DNA of 37,109 nucleotides from an uncultured Oscillospiraceae bacterium (GCA_934589705.1 CAKTOH010000013.1:1-37109); one strand, 5' to 3'; positions 7,102 through 15,294 are shown, numbered from the stretch's first letter. Notes: a model not told the origin generated them from the sequence alone. Program-made: numbers and translations.

Positions 7102-7635
7102 TTATGCCCAGAGCACCGTGTCTACGGGGATGTCGTGATCTTCCACGTCCAGCCTGGGCAGCATCTGAAATTCGTAGCAAAGCGCCAGGGTGGGATGGTT
7201 GGGCTCCGCGGCCAGGAACTTATCGTAGAAGCCGCCGCCGTAACCGATTCGGTGGCCCTGGGGGTCGAAGGCCAGCCCGGGCATGAGCACCAGGGCGGTT
7301 TCGTCCTGAGCCACCGGCTCATCGGCGATGGGCTCGGGAATGCCCGCATAGCCCTTGACAACGGCATTCAAGTCGTCCAGGTACAGAAATTTCATTTCGT
7401 CGCTGTAGACCTTGGGAACGGCTACCTTTTTTCCGTCCTTCAGAGCCCTTTCCAGCATGGGCACCGTGCGTACCTCCTGGTTGTAGGGCAGGTATCCGTA
7501 GATGGTTTTCGCTTTTTGGTAGGCCTCGCTTGCGAAAAATAACTGGGCGAGTTTGGCGCTCCGGGTTTCGATTTCTTCCTCGGTCATGGCCCGCTTCCGG
7601 GCGCGGATTTCCCGGCGCAGTTCGGTTTTATCCAT
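7102..7635 (-). CDS. 5-formyltetrahydrofolate cyclo-ligase
   Basis: A 177-residue enzyme of the 5-FTHF cyclo-ligase/MTHFS family, which uses ATP to convert 5-formyl-THF to 5,10-methenyl-THF. Hallmarks are the basic N terminus (KTELRREIRARKRA), YLPYNQEVRT, VPKVY, the EPIADE segment, LVLMPGLAFDPQGHRIGYGGGFYDK (nucleotide/folate loop) and DIPVDTVL. The start at 7635 has AAGGAG upstream; the longer reading to 7689 lies inside the upstream gene. It overlaps the XRE gene by eight bases, so it is translationally coupled. Confidence 0.95.
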   Translation of the reverse strand: MDKTELRREIRARKRAMTEEEIETRSAKLAQLFFASEAYQKAKTIYGYLPYNQEVRTVPMLERALKDGKKVAVPKVYSDEMKFLYLDDLNAVVKGYAGIPEPIADEPVAQDETALVLMPGLAFDPQGHRIGYGGGFYDKFLAAEPNHPTLALCYEFQMLPRLDVEDHDIPVDTVLWA

Positions 7636-8284
7636 TGGAATTCTCCTTTTTCTCACTGCGGAACATCCGGAACCAGAGGAAAATGGCAATCTGGCCGGGA
7701 ATGCCCAGCAGGAACAGTTTCAGATAGGAAACCTGCAAAACCACCCGCAATGTCACATAAATGCTCAGAAGACTGCCCCAGACGATGGCACTGATGAGCA
7801 TTTTGTTCCAGCGGAAGTCGTGCCAGGCCGAGCGCAGGCTCAGCAGCACGATGGCATTGGCGGGAATGGCGTAAAAAAACAGCAGACGGCTGTACTTTTC
7901 CAGAAAGTCGAAGGGGGACATGAGCACGAAGGCCAGCAGCGCCACAAACCACACCAGAGTAGAGGACAGAGCCAGAATCACATTTTTATTGGCCTTGCGC
8001 TTGAGGGCCTTTTCCGAAACCTGGGTCATGGCCTTCTCCAGAGTGCCCGGGTTCCCCGGCAGAGCCTCCGGGTCGGTCAGAAGATCATTGACGGTGATGC
8101 CGAACTGAGCCGCCAGCTGCATCAGGGTCAGCACATCGGGAATGGACTCCCCCCGCTCCCACTTGGAAACCGCCTTGTCGGAATAATTCAGTTTTTCTGC
8201 CAGTGCCAGCTGGGTCAGACCTGCCCGCTTGCGATAGGCGGCGATATTGGCACCGATCTGATATTTCAGCTTCTCGTCGTCCAT
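7628..8284 (-). CDS. XRE-family regulator with C-terminal membrane domain
   Basis: A 218-residue protein. Residues 8-62 form a Cro/C1-type helix-turn-helix (IGANIAAYRKRAGLTQLALAEKL, AVSKWERGESIPD). After a short linker, residues 95-210 contain four hydrophobic helices, giving a membrane-tethered regulator. Such architectures are common in Clostridia and usually control neighbouring genes; the signal is unknown. GGGAGGGAAAAC precedes the ATG at 8284. It is the first gene of a four-gene overlapping operon with its own promoter. Confidence 0.9.
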   Translation of the reverse strand: MDDEKLKYQIGANIAAYRKRAGLTQLALAEKLNYSDKAVSKWERGESIPDVLTLMQLAAQFGITVNDLLTDPEALPGNPGTLEKAMTQVSEKALKRKANKNVILALSSTLVWFVALLAFVLMSPFDFLEKYSRLLFFYAIPANAIVLLSLRSAWHDFRWNKMLISAIVWGSLLSIYVTLRVVLQVSYLKLFLLGIPGQIAIFLWFRMFRSEKKENSNG

Positions 8285-8312
8285 GTTTTCCCTCCCAGTC
8301 GTTATCCCTCTT

Positions 8313-8341
8313 AGCATATCACAAAAGGCCGGGATTTGCAA
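8313..8341 (-). promoter_or_regulatory. Promoter of the XRE/cyclo-ligase operon
   Basis: On the - strand, TTGCAA (8336-8341), 17-base spacer, TATGCT (8313-8318). It lies in the 72-base gap after the MoxR gene. Confidence 0.6.
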
Positions 8342-8356
8342 CCAAAAACCGCAGTG

Positions 8357-9844
8357 TTACAGCGCGCCCTGGCAGGCCTTGCGAAGAGCGGCCTGACGCT
8401 TGCGGTACAGAAGACACTCTGCCTGGCGCAGGTAGCCGGGGCAGCCGTGAAGCCGGATGAATTCCTGGGCCTGGGGGAGCTTTGTCAGGCCCGTGATCAG
8501 AAGACCCATTTCCGGCCTTTGACCGAAGCTGTCCTCGGCAAACCGGATGGCGTTGTCTAAGCCCCGGGAGACGGCCTCCACGGCCGCCGCCCGGGCGGAA
8601 ACATCCTCCTGAAACTGATCCTTTAGGCAGGCGAACAGGTCACTGTGCCGCCGCTCCCGGGCGGCGGCGCCCATGGCTTCCAGCCGGTTCAGCACCCACC
8701 GCTCCTTTTGAGCCTCCTTCCGGGAAATCAGATCGTTTTCCTCCTTGACCGCCAGGGCCTTTTCGCCCGCGGCGAGAAAATCTGCCAAGGATTGACCCTG
8801 TCCCCGGAACCGCTTCAGCAGCTCATGGAGCCGCACAGTCCGGGCATCCAGGCTTTCATAGGTTCGGAGCCGGGCCAGCAGCCCTTCCAGCAGCAGATTT
8901 ACCACACTGACTCCTTCGTCAAAACCCCCGGCGGCAGCCATGGCAGTCTTTTCCCGGTACCGTGCCTCGGTCAGCGTGCCATCCAGTAGGTCAGAAATGC
9001 CGTAGTCCGTGCCATATTTCCGGTACAGCCGCCAGTAGGCGGCAAAATCCCGGGCGGTATCGGCCTTGTGCAGATATTGGGAAACCAGGTCCTGAGTCAC
9101 GGGATCATTCCGAGCTTCGTAGCTTTGCAGCAGCCGGGACAGATCCTCCCAACCCCGGGCGGTGACGAAGGACGGTTCCCCGTCCTTCCATGACACGGTG
9201 TAGAACCGATCCGGCTTTACCGTCAGGTAGGACAGCACAGCTCCGTGGAGCTGCCGCTGGCGGGCATAGTCCAGCCAGACGGAAAGATCGGCCTCCACCG
9301 GAATCTGCCGAACCCGATCCAGGGTCACCACATCGAATTCCCGAACGGACTTGTTATATTCCGGCGGATTCCCCGCCGCTACCACCACCCAGCCCGCGGG
9401 CAGCCGATGGGTGCCGAAGGTCTTGTTCTGCAAGAACTGAAGCATGGTAGGCGCCAGGGTTTCCGACACGCAGTTGATCTCGTCCAGAAACAGAATGCCC
9501 TCCGCGTTTCCTGTCCGCTCCATGGCATCGTAAACCGAGGCGATGATCTCGCTCATGGTGTATTCCGTTACGGTGACGGAAAGACCGCCGTAGTGCTTTT
9601 CCACCAGCCGGGGCAGGCCGATGGCGCTTTGCCGGGTGTGATGGGACAGGGTGTAGGACACCAGATTCACGGCGCAGTCCTTCGCCGCCTGCTCCAAAAT
9701 GGCGGTTTTGCCGATGCCGGGAGGCCCCATCAGCAGCAGCGGCCGCTGGTGCACCGCCGGAAACAGGTACAGGCCTTCCTCGTCCTTCTCAAGATAGGCC
9801 CGCACCGTGCGGATGATTTCTTCTTTCGCTTCCTGAATGTTCAT
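8357..9844 (-). CDS. MoxR-type AAA+ ATPase
   Basis: A 495-residue ATPase. The N-terminal 230 residues are an AAA_5/MoxR-like module with Walker A GPPGIGKTA (40-48), Walker B ILFLDE (117-122), a sensor region VVAAGNPPEYNKS and an arginine-bearing VTLDRVRQIPVEADL. The C-terminal 260 residues are helical and charged (EARYREKTAMAAAGGFDEG, KEAQKERWVLNRLEAMGAA). MoxR ATPases act with VWA-domain partners as metal-insertion or remodelling chaperones. The gene starts nine bases after the stop of a VWA-like gene, as in other MoxR-VWA pairs. The client is unknown. The ATG at 9844 has AGGAGC upstream. Confidence 0.88.
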   Translation of the reverse strand: MNIQEAKEEIIRTVRAYLEKDEEGLYLFPAVHQRPLLLMGPPGIGKTAILEQAAKDCAVNLVSYTLSHHTRQSAIGLPRLVEKHYGGLSVTVTEYTMSEIIASVYDAMERTGNAEGILFLDEINCVSETLAPTMLQFLQNKTFGTHRLPAGWVVVAAGNPPEYNKSVREFDVVTLDRVRQIPVEADLSVWLDYARQRQLHGAVLSYLTVKPDRFYTVSWKDGEPSFVTARGWEDLSRLLQSYEARNDPVTQDLVSQYLHKADTARDFAAYWRLYRKYGTDYGISDLLDGTLTEARYREKTAMAAAGGFDEGVSVVNLLLEGLLARLRTYESLDARTVRLHELLKRFRGQGQSLADFLAAGEKALAVKEENDLISRKEAQKERWVLNRLEAMGAAARERRHSDLFACLKDQFQEDVSARAAAVEAVSRGLDNAIRFAEDSFGQRPEMGLLITGLTKLPQAQEFIRLHGCPGYLRQAECLLYRKRQAALRKACQGAL

Positions 9845-9853
9845 AGTCGGCTC

Positions 9854-11056
9854 CTAGATTTGAAAACAGTGAGCCCATTTGGGCACCAGCTCCGGATGAC
9901 CGGAGTCTTTCAGCAGTACAAAGGCCGTTTCGTAATCCGGCGGTTGGGTGGGATAAAACCCGTCCCCGTCGGTGAAATAGAGCAGAGCCTTGAGATTTTT
10001 CAGCTGCTTTGTCCGGCGAAGCTTTTCCACATAGTCGAATACCGGGGTAAAATCCGTGCCGCCCCGACCCTGAATGACCACCTTTTTGGCGTAATCCAGC
10101 CAATCCTCCCGGCTTTGAATCCGGGTCACGTCCTGGATAACACAGTCACATTGGAGAAAATACACGTTCATTTTCCGGAAGAAATTCTCCTGATTGGATA
10201 ACAGCTTCCAGGTTTCCGCCAGAAACCGGCTGACGGTTTCCTTATCGCAGGAGCCGGAGGTGTCGATGGCGACGACCAGTTCTTCCAGCCGCCGAACCTC
10301 CTGGGATTCCAGCGGTTCCAGGAAGGGGGTGCCAAGCTCCAGGCCAAGGCAGTAGTAGGCGTAGTCGAAGCTTTCCATATCCAGCTGCATTTCCTCCCGG
10401 AGTTCGGCAAAGCGTTCCAGATAGTGCCGGTAGTCGAATTGGCCGGCCCTGGCATCCTCCGGGGCTTCCTGTCCGGCTCCGGGGGTACGGCCCCGCTTGC
10501 CGGCCCCGGCTCTGGCCCCGGCAGCCAGTAGAAGAGCCTCCCACTTCCGGCGGCTCGTCTCCCCAGGGGCATCCTTCCAGCTGCTGTGGTCATCAAAGGC
10601 ATAGGGGCTTCCGTCAAAGTCCGGGGCATTCTCCCGGAGATAGCCGTAAATCTGCTGGGCGGTGAGGGGTTGCCTGCCAAGTTCCGGGAGAATGGGCGGC
10701 TTTTTTCCCAATCGGGGCAGGTCTAACCCTTCAATGATTCGCTCCACCGCCAGGTCGCAGGCGGTGTCCCAGAGGGCTTCTCCGGCGTGCTCGTCGAAGG
10801 GGTGGAGGTACAGGCAGTGCAGCAGCATATGCAGGAATCCCCGGAGCAGAGCCTCCGGCTGAGCGGCATACAGAGAAAGCAGGGCTTCCGGCTGGAAGCG
10901 GGCGCTGCCATTTTCCAGGCGAATGCCTGTCCTGACATCCGGAATCCAGGGCAGGGCAGCCAGCGCGCCGCCCAGCTGAGGAAGCAAATCCAGAAGCTGC
11001 TGCCGGGTCAGTTCCAACACCTGGGCGCACAGGCGGGTTTTCTCATCGGCCGTCAT
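9854..11056 (-). CDS. VWA-like domain protein (DUF2201 type), MoxR partner
   Basis: A 400-residue protein. The N-terminal half resembles the putative metallopeptidase region of DUF2201 proteins but has HMLLH (76-80) where HExxH is expected, so catalysis is doubtful. Residues 145-215 are a low-complexity linker. From about 260 there is a VWA-like domain with an intact MIDAS motif DTSGS (265-269), then GRGGTDFTPVFDYV and YFTDGDGFYP. The start at 11056 overlaps the upstream stop (ATGA); the Shine-Dalgarno is weak, which suggests translational coupling. The open frame continues far upstream to 11458 but is low-complexity antisense to another gene and is rejected. Probable MoxR co-chaperone. Confidence 0.85.
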   Translation of the reverse strand: MTADEKTRLCAQVLELTRQQLLDLLPQLGGALAALPWIPDVRTGIRLENGSARFQPEALLSLYAAQPEALLRGFLHMLLHCLYLHPFDEHAGEALWDTACDLAVERIIEGLDLPRLGKKPPILPELGRQPLTAQQIYGYLRENAPDFDGSPYAFDDHSSWKDAPGETSRRKWEALLLAAGARAGAGKRGRTPGAGQEAPEDARAGQFDYRHYLERFAELREEMQLDMESFDYAYYCLGLELGTPFLEPLESQEVRRLEELVVAIDTSGSCDKETVSRFLAETWKLLSNQENFFRKMNVYFLQCDCVIQDVTRIQSREDWLDYAKKVVIQGRGGTDFTPVFDYVEKLRRTKQLKNLKALLYFTDGDGFYPTQPPDYETAFVLLKDSGHPELVPKWAHCFQI

Positions 11057-11400
11057 AGGGAAAAGTCCCGATCCGGGAAGCCCACCTGCTCTGCCTTTTG
11101 GCGAAGGAGCAAGACAAAGCCCTCGGTGGATTTGCATTCGATGGCCAGCTTCAGGCCGTCTTCCAGCAGACCCGGGGTCAGCCAGCCCTGGGCCATCAGC
11201 TGCTCCAGCTCCTCCGTCCGACCTTCCCGCAGAAGCAGCTCCATGGCAGGCCGCAGCCGCCGCCGCAAATAGGATTCTAAGGTCTGCTTTTGCGTTTCGT
11301 CCGCCAGTCCGGAGAAATAGCCTTCCAGCGCCAGACCCAGCCGCAGGTCCTCCCGGGGCGCGGACTGAAATTTCTGAAACAAAGCATCCATTTCTGACAT
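11053..11400 (-). CDS. Small helical protein of the MoxR-VWA operon
   Basis: A 115-residue soluble protein I do not recognise. It is predicted all-helical, with leucine-rich amphipathic stretches (LRRRLRPAMELLLREGRTEELEQLMAQGW, LLEDGLKLAIE) reminiscent of ankyrin-like or TPR-like helical pairs. GGAGG lies seven bases before ATG. It is the first gene of the trio, with a good promoter directly upstream, and its stop overlaps the VWA start. Co-translation suggests a dedicated partner or adaptor for the VWA protein. Confidence 0.8.
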   Translation of the reverse strand: MSEMDALFQKFQSAPREDLRLGLALEGYFSGLADETQKQTLESYLRRRLRPAMELLLREGRTEELEQLMAQGWLTPGLLEDGLKLAIECKSTEGFVLLLRQKAEQVGFPDRDFSL

Positions 11401-11429
11401 GGGAAGCCCTCCTGCTGCTGATTTTTTCT

Positions 11430-11458
11430 ATCATAGCACAGATTTTCCGGGCATACAA
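11430..11458 (-). promoter_or_regulatory. Promoter of the small protein-VWA-MoxR operon
   Basis: On the - strand, TTGTAT (11453-11458), 17-base spacer, TATGAT (11430-11435); the ATG lies 30 bases further on. Confidence 0.7.
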
Positions 11459-11470
11459 CCGGAGAATCGG

Positions 11471-11507
11471 AAAAAATGCGGGGTGCTGCAGATCCCTGCA
11501 ACACCCC
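11471..11507 (-). terminator. Rho-independent terminator after glmM
   Basis: On the - strand, GGGGTGTTGCAG/CTGCAGCACCCC with a GGAT loop and one mismatch, followed by GCATTTTTT. Confidence 0.75.
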
Positions 11508-11521
11508 GTATTTCGTATTTT

Positions 11522-11558
11522 CTACGTCTTGCGGACGTAGAGGCGGCCAATGGCCGCC
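11522..11558. repeat. Two adjacent perfect palindromes downstream of glmM
   Basis: CTACGTC/GACGTAG (11522-11540) and GGCGGCCA-A-TGGCCGCC (11542-11558). Self-complementary, with no T-run; possible 3'-end stabiliser or small repeat unit. Confidence 0.5.
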
Positions 11559-11601
11559 CCTAGAAACACTTTCGATAGATTTCCTGCTATATGGCGCATC
11601 C

Positions 11602-12987
11602 TCAGACTGCATGACCCTTGCGCTTGATGACATCCACCACGCTGTCCACCAGGTCGTTGCAGACCACCTTGTTCTCGGCCTCCACCATCACCCGGATGAC
11701 GGGCTCGGTGCCGGACTCCCGCACCAGGATCCGACCGGTGTCCCCCAGCTTGGCGGCCACCGCCGCCACCGCTGCCTGGACATCCGGGTCTGCCTGGGCG
11801 GCGGCCTTGTCGGCTACCCGCACATTCTTCAGCACCTGGGGATAGAAGGTGAAGCCCTCGCACAGCTGGCTCAGGGTCTTCTTTCTCGCCAGCATGACCT
11901 CCATGATCTTCAGGCTCGTGAGAATGCCGTCGCCGGTGGAGGCATACTTGGAGAAAATGATGTGGCCGCTCTGCTCGCCGCCGATCCGGCAGCCGTTTTG
12001 CACCATGTACTCGTAGACGTATTTGTCGCCTACCTTGGTCTTGGCGTAGTCGATGCCCAGCTCGTCGAAGGCCTTGTAGAGACCGAAGTTGCTCATCACC
12101 GTGGTGACCACGGTGTTCATCAAGAGCTTGCCTCGCTCCTTCAGATATTTGCCGTAGATGTAAAGAATGTGATCGCCGGTGATGACCTCGCCCTTTTCGT
12201 CCACGCACAGGCACCGGTCGGCATCGCCGTCGTAGGCAAAGCCCACGTCCAGACCGTTGTCCACCACGAACTTCTGCAAATTCTCAATGTGGGTGGAGCC
12301 GGCGTTCATATTGATGTTGTAGCCGTCGGGTTCGGCGTTGATGACATAGGTCTTGGCACCCAGAGCGTCGAAGACGGACTTGGCAATGTTCCAGGAAGCG
12401 CCGTTGGCGCAGTCCAGGCCTACCCGCATTCCCTTGAAGGAATAGATGCCCAGGGAAATCAGATAGCCGATGTACCGGTTCCGGCCGGCCACATGGTCCA
12501 CAGTCCGACCGATCTGATCCCGCTTGGCCAGGGGCAGCTCCGGCCACCGTTTGCCGAAGGCCTCCAGATTTCCGTCCAGGTAAGCCTCTACCAGGGCAAT
12601 GACGCTCTCGTCCATCTTCTCGCCGAAGCTGTTGATGAGCTTGATGCCGTTGTCATAGTAGGGGTTGTGGCTGGCGGAGATCATAATGCCGCAGTCAAAG
12701 CTTTCCGTCCGGGCAACGTAGGCCACGGAGGGGGTGGTGGTGACGTGGAGCAGATAGGCATCGGCACCGGAGGCTACCAGACCGCCCACCAGAGAGTATT
12801 CAAACATATAGCTGGAGCGGCGGGTGTCCTTGCCGATGACGATTCGGGCGGGGCCGTCGTCGCCTTTGCGCCGGTTCAGCTGGGTGTAGTACCAGCCCAG
12901 GAAGCGGCCGACCTTGTAGGCGTGGTCAGCGGTGAGAGTGCAGTTGGCTTCCCCGCGGAAGCCATCGGTTCCAAAATATTTGCCCAT
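11602..12987 (-). CDS. glmM: Phosphoglucosamine mutase
   Basis: A 461-residue alpha-D-phosphohexomutase that converts glucosamine-6-phosphate to glucosamine-1-phosphate for UDP-GlcNAc, peptidoglycan and wall polymers. It has GTDGFRG at 6-12, the phosphoserine loop ISASHNP with catalytic S106, metal loop DGDADR, sugar loop GGEQSGHI and phosphate-binding RESGTEPVIRVM near the C terminus. Length fits GlmM (about 445-460). AAGGAGTCC precedes ATG. It is the second gene of an operon, 26 bases after a beta-helix acetyltransferase-like gene, and ends before a hairpin-rich region and terminator. Confidence 0.96.
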   Translation of the reverse strand: MGKYFGTDGFRGEANCTLTADHAYKVGRFLGWYYTQLNRRKGDDGPARIVIGKDTRRSSYMFEYSLVGGLVASGADAYLLHVTTTPSVAYVARTESFDCGIMISASHNPYYDNGIKLINSFGEKMDESVIALVEAYLDGNLEAFGKRWPELPLAKRDQIGRTVDHVAGRNRYIGYLISLGIYSFKGMRVGLDCANGASWNIAKSVFDALGAKTYVINAEPDGYNINMNAGSTHIENLQKFVVDNGLDVGFAYDGDADRCLCVDEKGEVITGDHILYIYGKYLKERGKLLMNTVVTTVMSNFGLYKAFDELGIDYAKTKVGDKYVYEYMVQNGCRIGGEQSGHIIFSKYASTGDGILTSLKIMEVMLARKKTLSQLCEGFTFYPQVLKNVRVADKAAAQADPDVQAAVAAVAAKLGDTGRILVRESGTEPVIRVMVEAENKVVCNDLVDSVVDVIKRKGHAV

Positions 12988-13013
12988 AAAAAGGACTCCT
13001 TCACAAATTCAGT

Positions 13014-13670
13014 TTACTTTTTTTCGACGACCACGCCGCCGGTTTTCCAGATGCTGTTTGCCGGAACCACACCCCGGACGCAGGAGGTGGGGTAGATGTT
13101 GGTATGAGAGCCGATGACCGTGCCAGGATTCAGCACGCTGTTGCAGCCCACTTCTACGAAGTCGCCCAGCATGGCGCCGAATTTTTTAAGCCCTGTCTCG
13201 ATCTGTTCTTTTCCGTCCTTGACTACCACCAGGGTTTTGTCGGATTTCACATTGGAGGTCAGACTGCCGGCGCCCATGTGGGATTTGTAGCCCAGGATGC
13301 TGTCGCCGACGTAGTTGTAGTGGGGAGTCTGGACATTGTCGAAGAGGATTACGTTTTTCAGCTCCACGGAGTTGCCAACAACGCAGTTGGCGCCTACCAG
13401 GGCACTGCCCCGGATGAAAGCGCAGTGGCGCACCTCGGTGCCGGGGCCGATGATGCAGGGAGCCCCCAGATAGGCCGTGGGTGCCACGACGGCGGTATTG
13501 TGTACCCAAACCGAGGGAGAAACCTCCGTGTAGTCGCAGCCCAGAGTGGGCCCCAGGGTCAGGATCAGGCTTTTGATACCGGCCAAAGCCTGCCAGGGGT
13601 ATTCAAAGCCGGATAAATAGCTTCCCGCCAGGCTGTGGCTCAGGTCGTAAAGTTCGCTGGTTTTATACAT
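13014..13670 (-). CDS. Stand-alone left-handed beta-helix (GlmU C-terminal-like) protein
   Basis: A 218-residue protein built of hexapeptide repeats (VVAPTAYLGAPCIIGPGTEVRHCAFIRGSALVGANCVVGNSVEL shortened here only by naming its extent, about residues 60-105), then NYVGDSILGYKSHMGAGSLTSN and VEVGCNSVLNPGTVIGSHTNIYP. This matches the acetyltransferase half of GlmU but lacks its N-terminal uridylyltransferase domain. Directly upstream of glmM and cotranscribed with it, it probably acts in UDP-GlcNAc synthesis, perhaps acetylating glucosamine-1-phosphate; that substrate is inference. GGGAGGATCC precedes ATG. Confidence 0.85.
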   Translation of the reverse strand: MYKTSELYDLSHSLAGSYLSGFEYPWQALAGIKSLILTLGPTLGCDYTEVSPSVWVHNTAVVAPTAYLGAPCIIGPGTEVRHCAFIRGSALVGANCVVGNSVELKNVILFDNVQTPHYNYVGDSILGYKSHMGAGSLTSNVKSDKTLVVVKDGKEQIETGLKKFGAMLGDFVEVGCNSVLNPGTVIGSHTNIYPTSCVRGVVPANSIWKTGGVVVEKK

Positions 13671-13694
13671 GTATGGATCCTCCCTTGATGCAAA

Positions 13695-13717
13695 AAACGG
13701 TGGAAATTACCGCCGTT
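13695..13717 (-). promoter_or_regulatory. Possible leader attenuator before the beta-helix/glmM operon
   Basis: On the - strand, AACGGCGG-TAATTT-CCACCGTT (one mismatch) followed by TTTTG, between the promoter and the first gene. Confidence 0.4.
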
Positions 13718-13746
13718 ACTATACAACAAATTGGGTACCGTGTCAA
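13718..13746 (-). promoter_or_regulatory. Promoter of the beta-helix/glmM operon
   Basis: On the - strand, TTGACA (13741-13746), 17-base spacer, TATAGT (13718-13723). Confidence 0.85.
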
Positions 13747-13790
13747 TGCGCATAGGCGAAAACGTATAAATTTCAACAAAAAGTTTGCAG

Positions 13791-13960
13791 CTTTCATACT
13801 GAACTCCAATTAAAATCTTAAAAAAGATTTTAATTGCCTAAAGGGCAAGGAGTTCATATGAGACTTGTTTTGTGATTTCTTTCCTTATAAATCACAAAAC
13901 AGGCAGCGCCTTCAGGCGATGCTTTTCTGATTAAAATTAAGATTTTAATCAGAAAATAGT
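13791..13960. repeat. AT-rich cluster of perfect hairpins
   Basis: Four consecutive stem-loops in about 170 bases. A 13-bp stem at 13807-13836 (CAATTAAAATCTT arms) lies within outer arms GAACTCC (13801) and GGAGTTC (13849). Then come a 13-bp stem at 13866-13901 (TGTTTTGTGATTT arms), a CGCC/GGCG stem near 13906-13918, and a 15-bp stem at 13923-13956 (TTTTCTGATTAAAAT arms). Base composition is far more AT-rich than the flanks. No convincing protein is encoded. Possible mobile mini-element or structured RNA. Confidence 0.75.
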
Positions 13961-13970
13961 ATCACAAACG

Positions 13971-13998
13971 AAAAAGGAAGCCGCGGTTTGCGGCTTCC
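13971..13998 (-). terminator. Terminator of the LCP gene
   Basis: On the - strand, GGAAGCCGC-AAACC-GCGGCTTCC followed by TTTTT. Confidence 0.85.
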
Positions 13999-14014
13999 TT
14001 GGTAAGGTCAGTTC

Positions 14015-14998
14015 TTAGCCCAGCAGGGATTTGCGGAGCACCTCCCGGTTGGCTTCCAGATCGGGCACAAGCACCGCCATGCCGTCCACCTTCTCATCCC
14101 GGAAGGCGCCGTCTGCCGGAATTCGCTGACTGGTAATCTGGCTGCCGGGCAGCTTGGGCAGAATCTCCATGGCCAGCAGCACCAGCTGACCATAATTTAA
14201 GTTGGTGCTGATGAGAGGCAGCAGCTCATCCATCAGTTTCAGTAAATCCCGCCAGCCGATGCTCCGATAGCGATCCAGCAGGGCTTCCAGAAGCTTGCGC
14301 TGGCGGCTGGTGCGGCTGAAGTCTCCGTTGTCGTCCAGCTTCCGGATTCGGGAATAAATCAGAGCCTCCCAGCCGGTGAGATTCTGCTTTCCCTCGGTCA
14401 GATTGTTCCAGCCGGTGTGGGAATTGATTTCCTCGGCCTCGTCGGCACGAAGCTCGATCTCTACGCCGCCCAGCAGGTCGATGATTTCGGAGAAGCGGGA
14501 AAAATCCACCTCCAGATTTCCGTCGATGTGCAGGCCAAAGTTTTCCTTCAAGGTCTCATCCAACAGCTCGGTGCCCCCTTCGTAATAGGCGGCGTTGATT
14601 CGGTTGCTGCCGTGACCTGGAATGGGCAGATACATGTCCCGGAGGAAGGAGGTCAGGGTGATGTCGCCGGTTTTCCGGTGGTAGGTCATGAGCAGCATGG
14701 TGTCCGACCGGGCGGATTCCTCCCCCCGCTGATCGCTGCCGATGAGCAGCAGATTCACAATGCCGCTGCCGGTGCCGCCGATGAGATTCCCGGAAGGGAC
14801 GGCCTTGTCCCCGAGATTCGTGACAAAAGCCCCCAGCCGGGTGCCGAAGGACGCGGTGGGCTGGGTGTAGTGAAGCTTCCCCAGCACCTGCTGAAAAAGG
14901 GCCGTAGCACCGGCCAGAGCCGCCAGCACAATGGCAAGCATCAGGCACAGAAGCTTCATGAGAAACCGGGAGAAGCTGTCATGCTGTTTTCGTTTCAT
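14015..14998 (-). CDS. LytR-CpsA-Psr (LCP) family wall-polymer transferase
   Basis: A 327-residue membrane-anchored enzyme. A basic N terminus and one transmembrane helix (about residues 14-34) are followed by an extracytoplasmic LCP domain from about 80: NLLLIGSDQRGEESARSDTMLLMTYHRKTGDITLTSFLRD is its conserved core (given here as one family landmark spanning residues 83-121), then NRINAAYYEGG and an SRIRKLDDNGDFSRTSRQRKLL segment with phosphate-contacting arginines. LCP proteins transfer teichoic acid or capsule precursors from undecaprenyl lipid to peptidoglycan. GGAGGAAT precedes ATG at 14998. It is monocistronic, with a terminator 17 bases after the stop. Confidence 0.93.
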   Translation of the reverse strand: MKRKQHDSFSRFLMKLLCLMLAIVLAALAGATALFQQVLGKLHYTQPTASFGTRLGAFVTNLGDKAVPSGNLIGGTGSGIVNLLLIGSDQRGEESARSDTMLLMTYHRKTGDITLTSFLRDMYLPIPGHGSNRINAAYYEGGTELLDETLKENFGLHIDGNLEVDFSRFSEIIDLLGGVEIELRADEAEEINSHTGWNNLTEGKQNLTGWEALIYSRIRKLDDNGDFSRTSRQRKLLEALLDRYRSIGWRDLLKLMDELLPLISTNLNYGQLVLLAMEILPKLPGSQITSQRIPADGAFRDEKVDGMAVLVPDLEANREVLRKSLLG

Positions 14999-15117
14999 AG
15001 GGATTCCTCCTGGGTAAGCGGTGATAGAAAAGGTTATGCAGAGCCAATTCCCTTTATGCGTCATTGGCAATAGGATACCACAGCAGCGACTTTTTTTCAA
15101 CCAATCATGCGCGTATT

Positions 15118-15241
15118 TCATTGCGAACCAGCTTCGTTGGAAGTATGTCATTGCGAACCAGTGGTGCTCCGCGCAGCGAATCAAAATTCTAATGACTGCC
15201 AGTGGCAGTCATACCTTAATGTTGCGCACGCTGGTGTGGCC
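15118..15241 (+). repeat. R2-family repeat sequence, left part of a composite
   Basis: Two successive TCATTGCGAACCAG arms (15117 and 15148) followed by CTCCGCGCAGCGAATCAAAA, a TGACTGCCA/TGGCAGTCA inverted segment and CATACCTTAATG, the same series as 5741-5845. It ends near CGCTGGTGTGG. Non-coding. Confidence 0.75.
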
Positions 15242-15294
15242 CCTTCCAGGGATTCCCTCCGGTCACAATCCCCCGGCGATTCCGGGAACTACCG

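Noticed and set aside
11057..11458. N-terminal extension of the VWA-like protein to 11458
   Set aside because: The added 134 residues are low-complexity and overlap the well-supported 115-residue gene in another frame. ATGA coupling at 11056 explains the start.
13682..13800. 38-codon - strand frame starting after GGAGTTCAGT near 13797
   Set aside because: It has a possible ribosome-binding site but covers the consensus promoter of the glmM operon and encodes no recognisable peptide.
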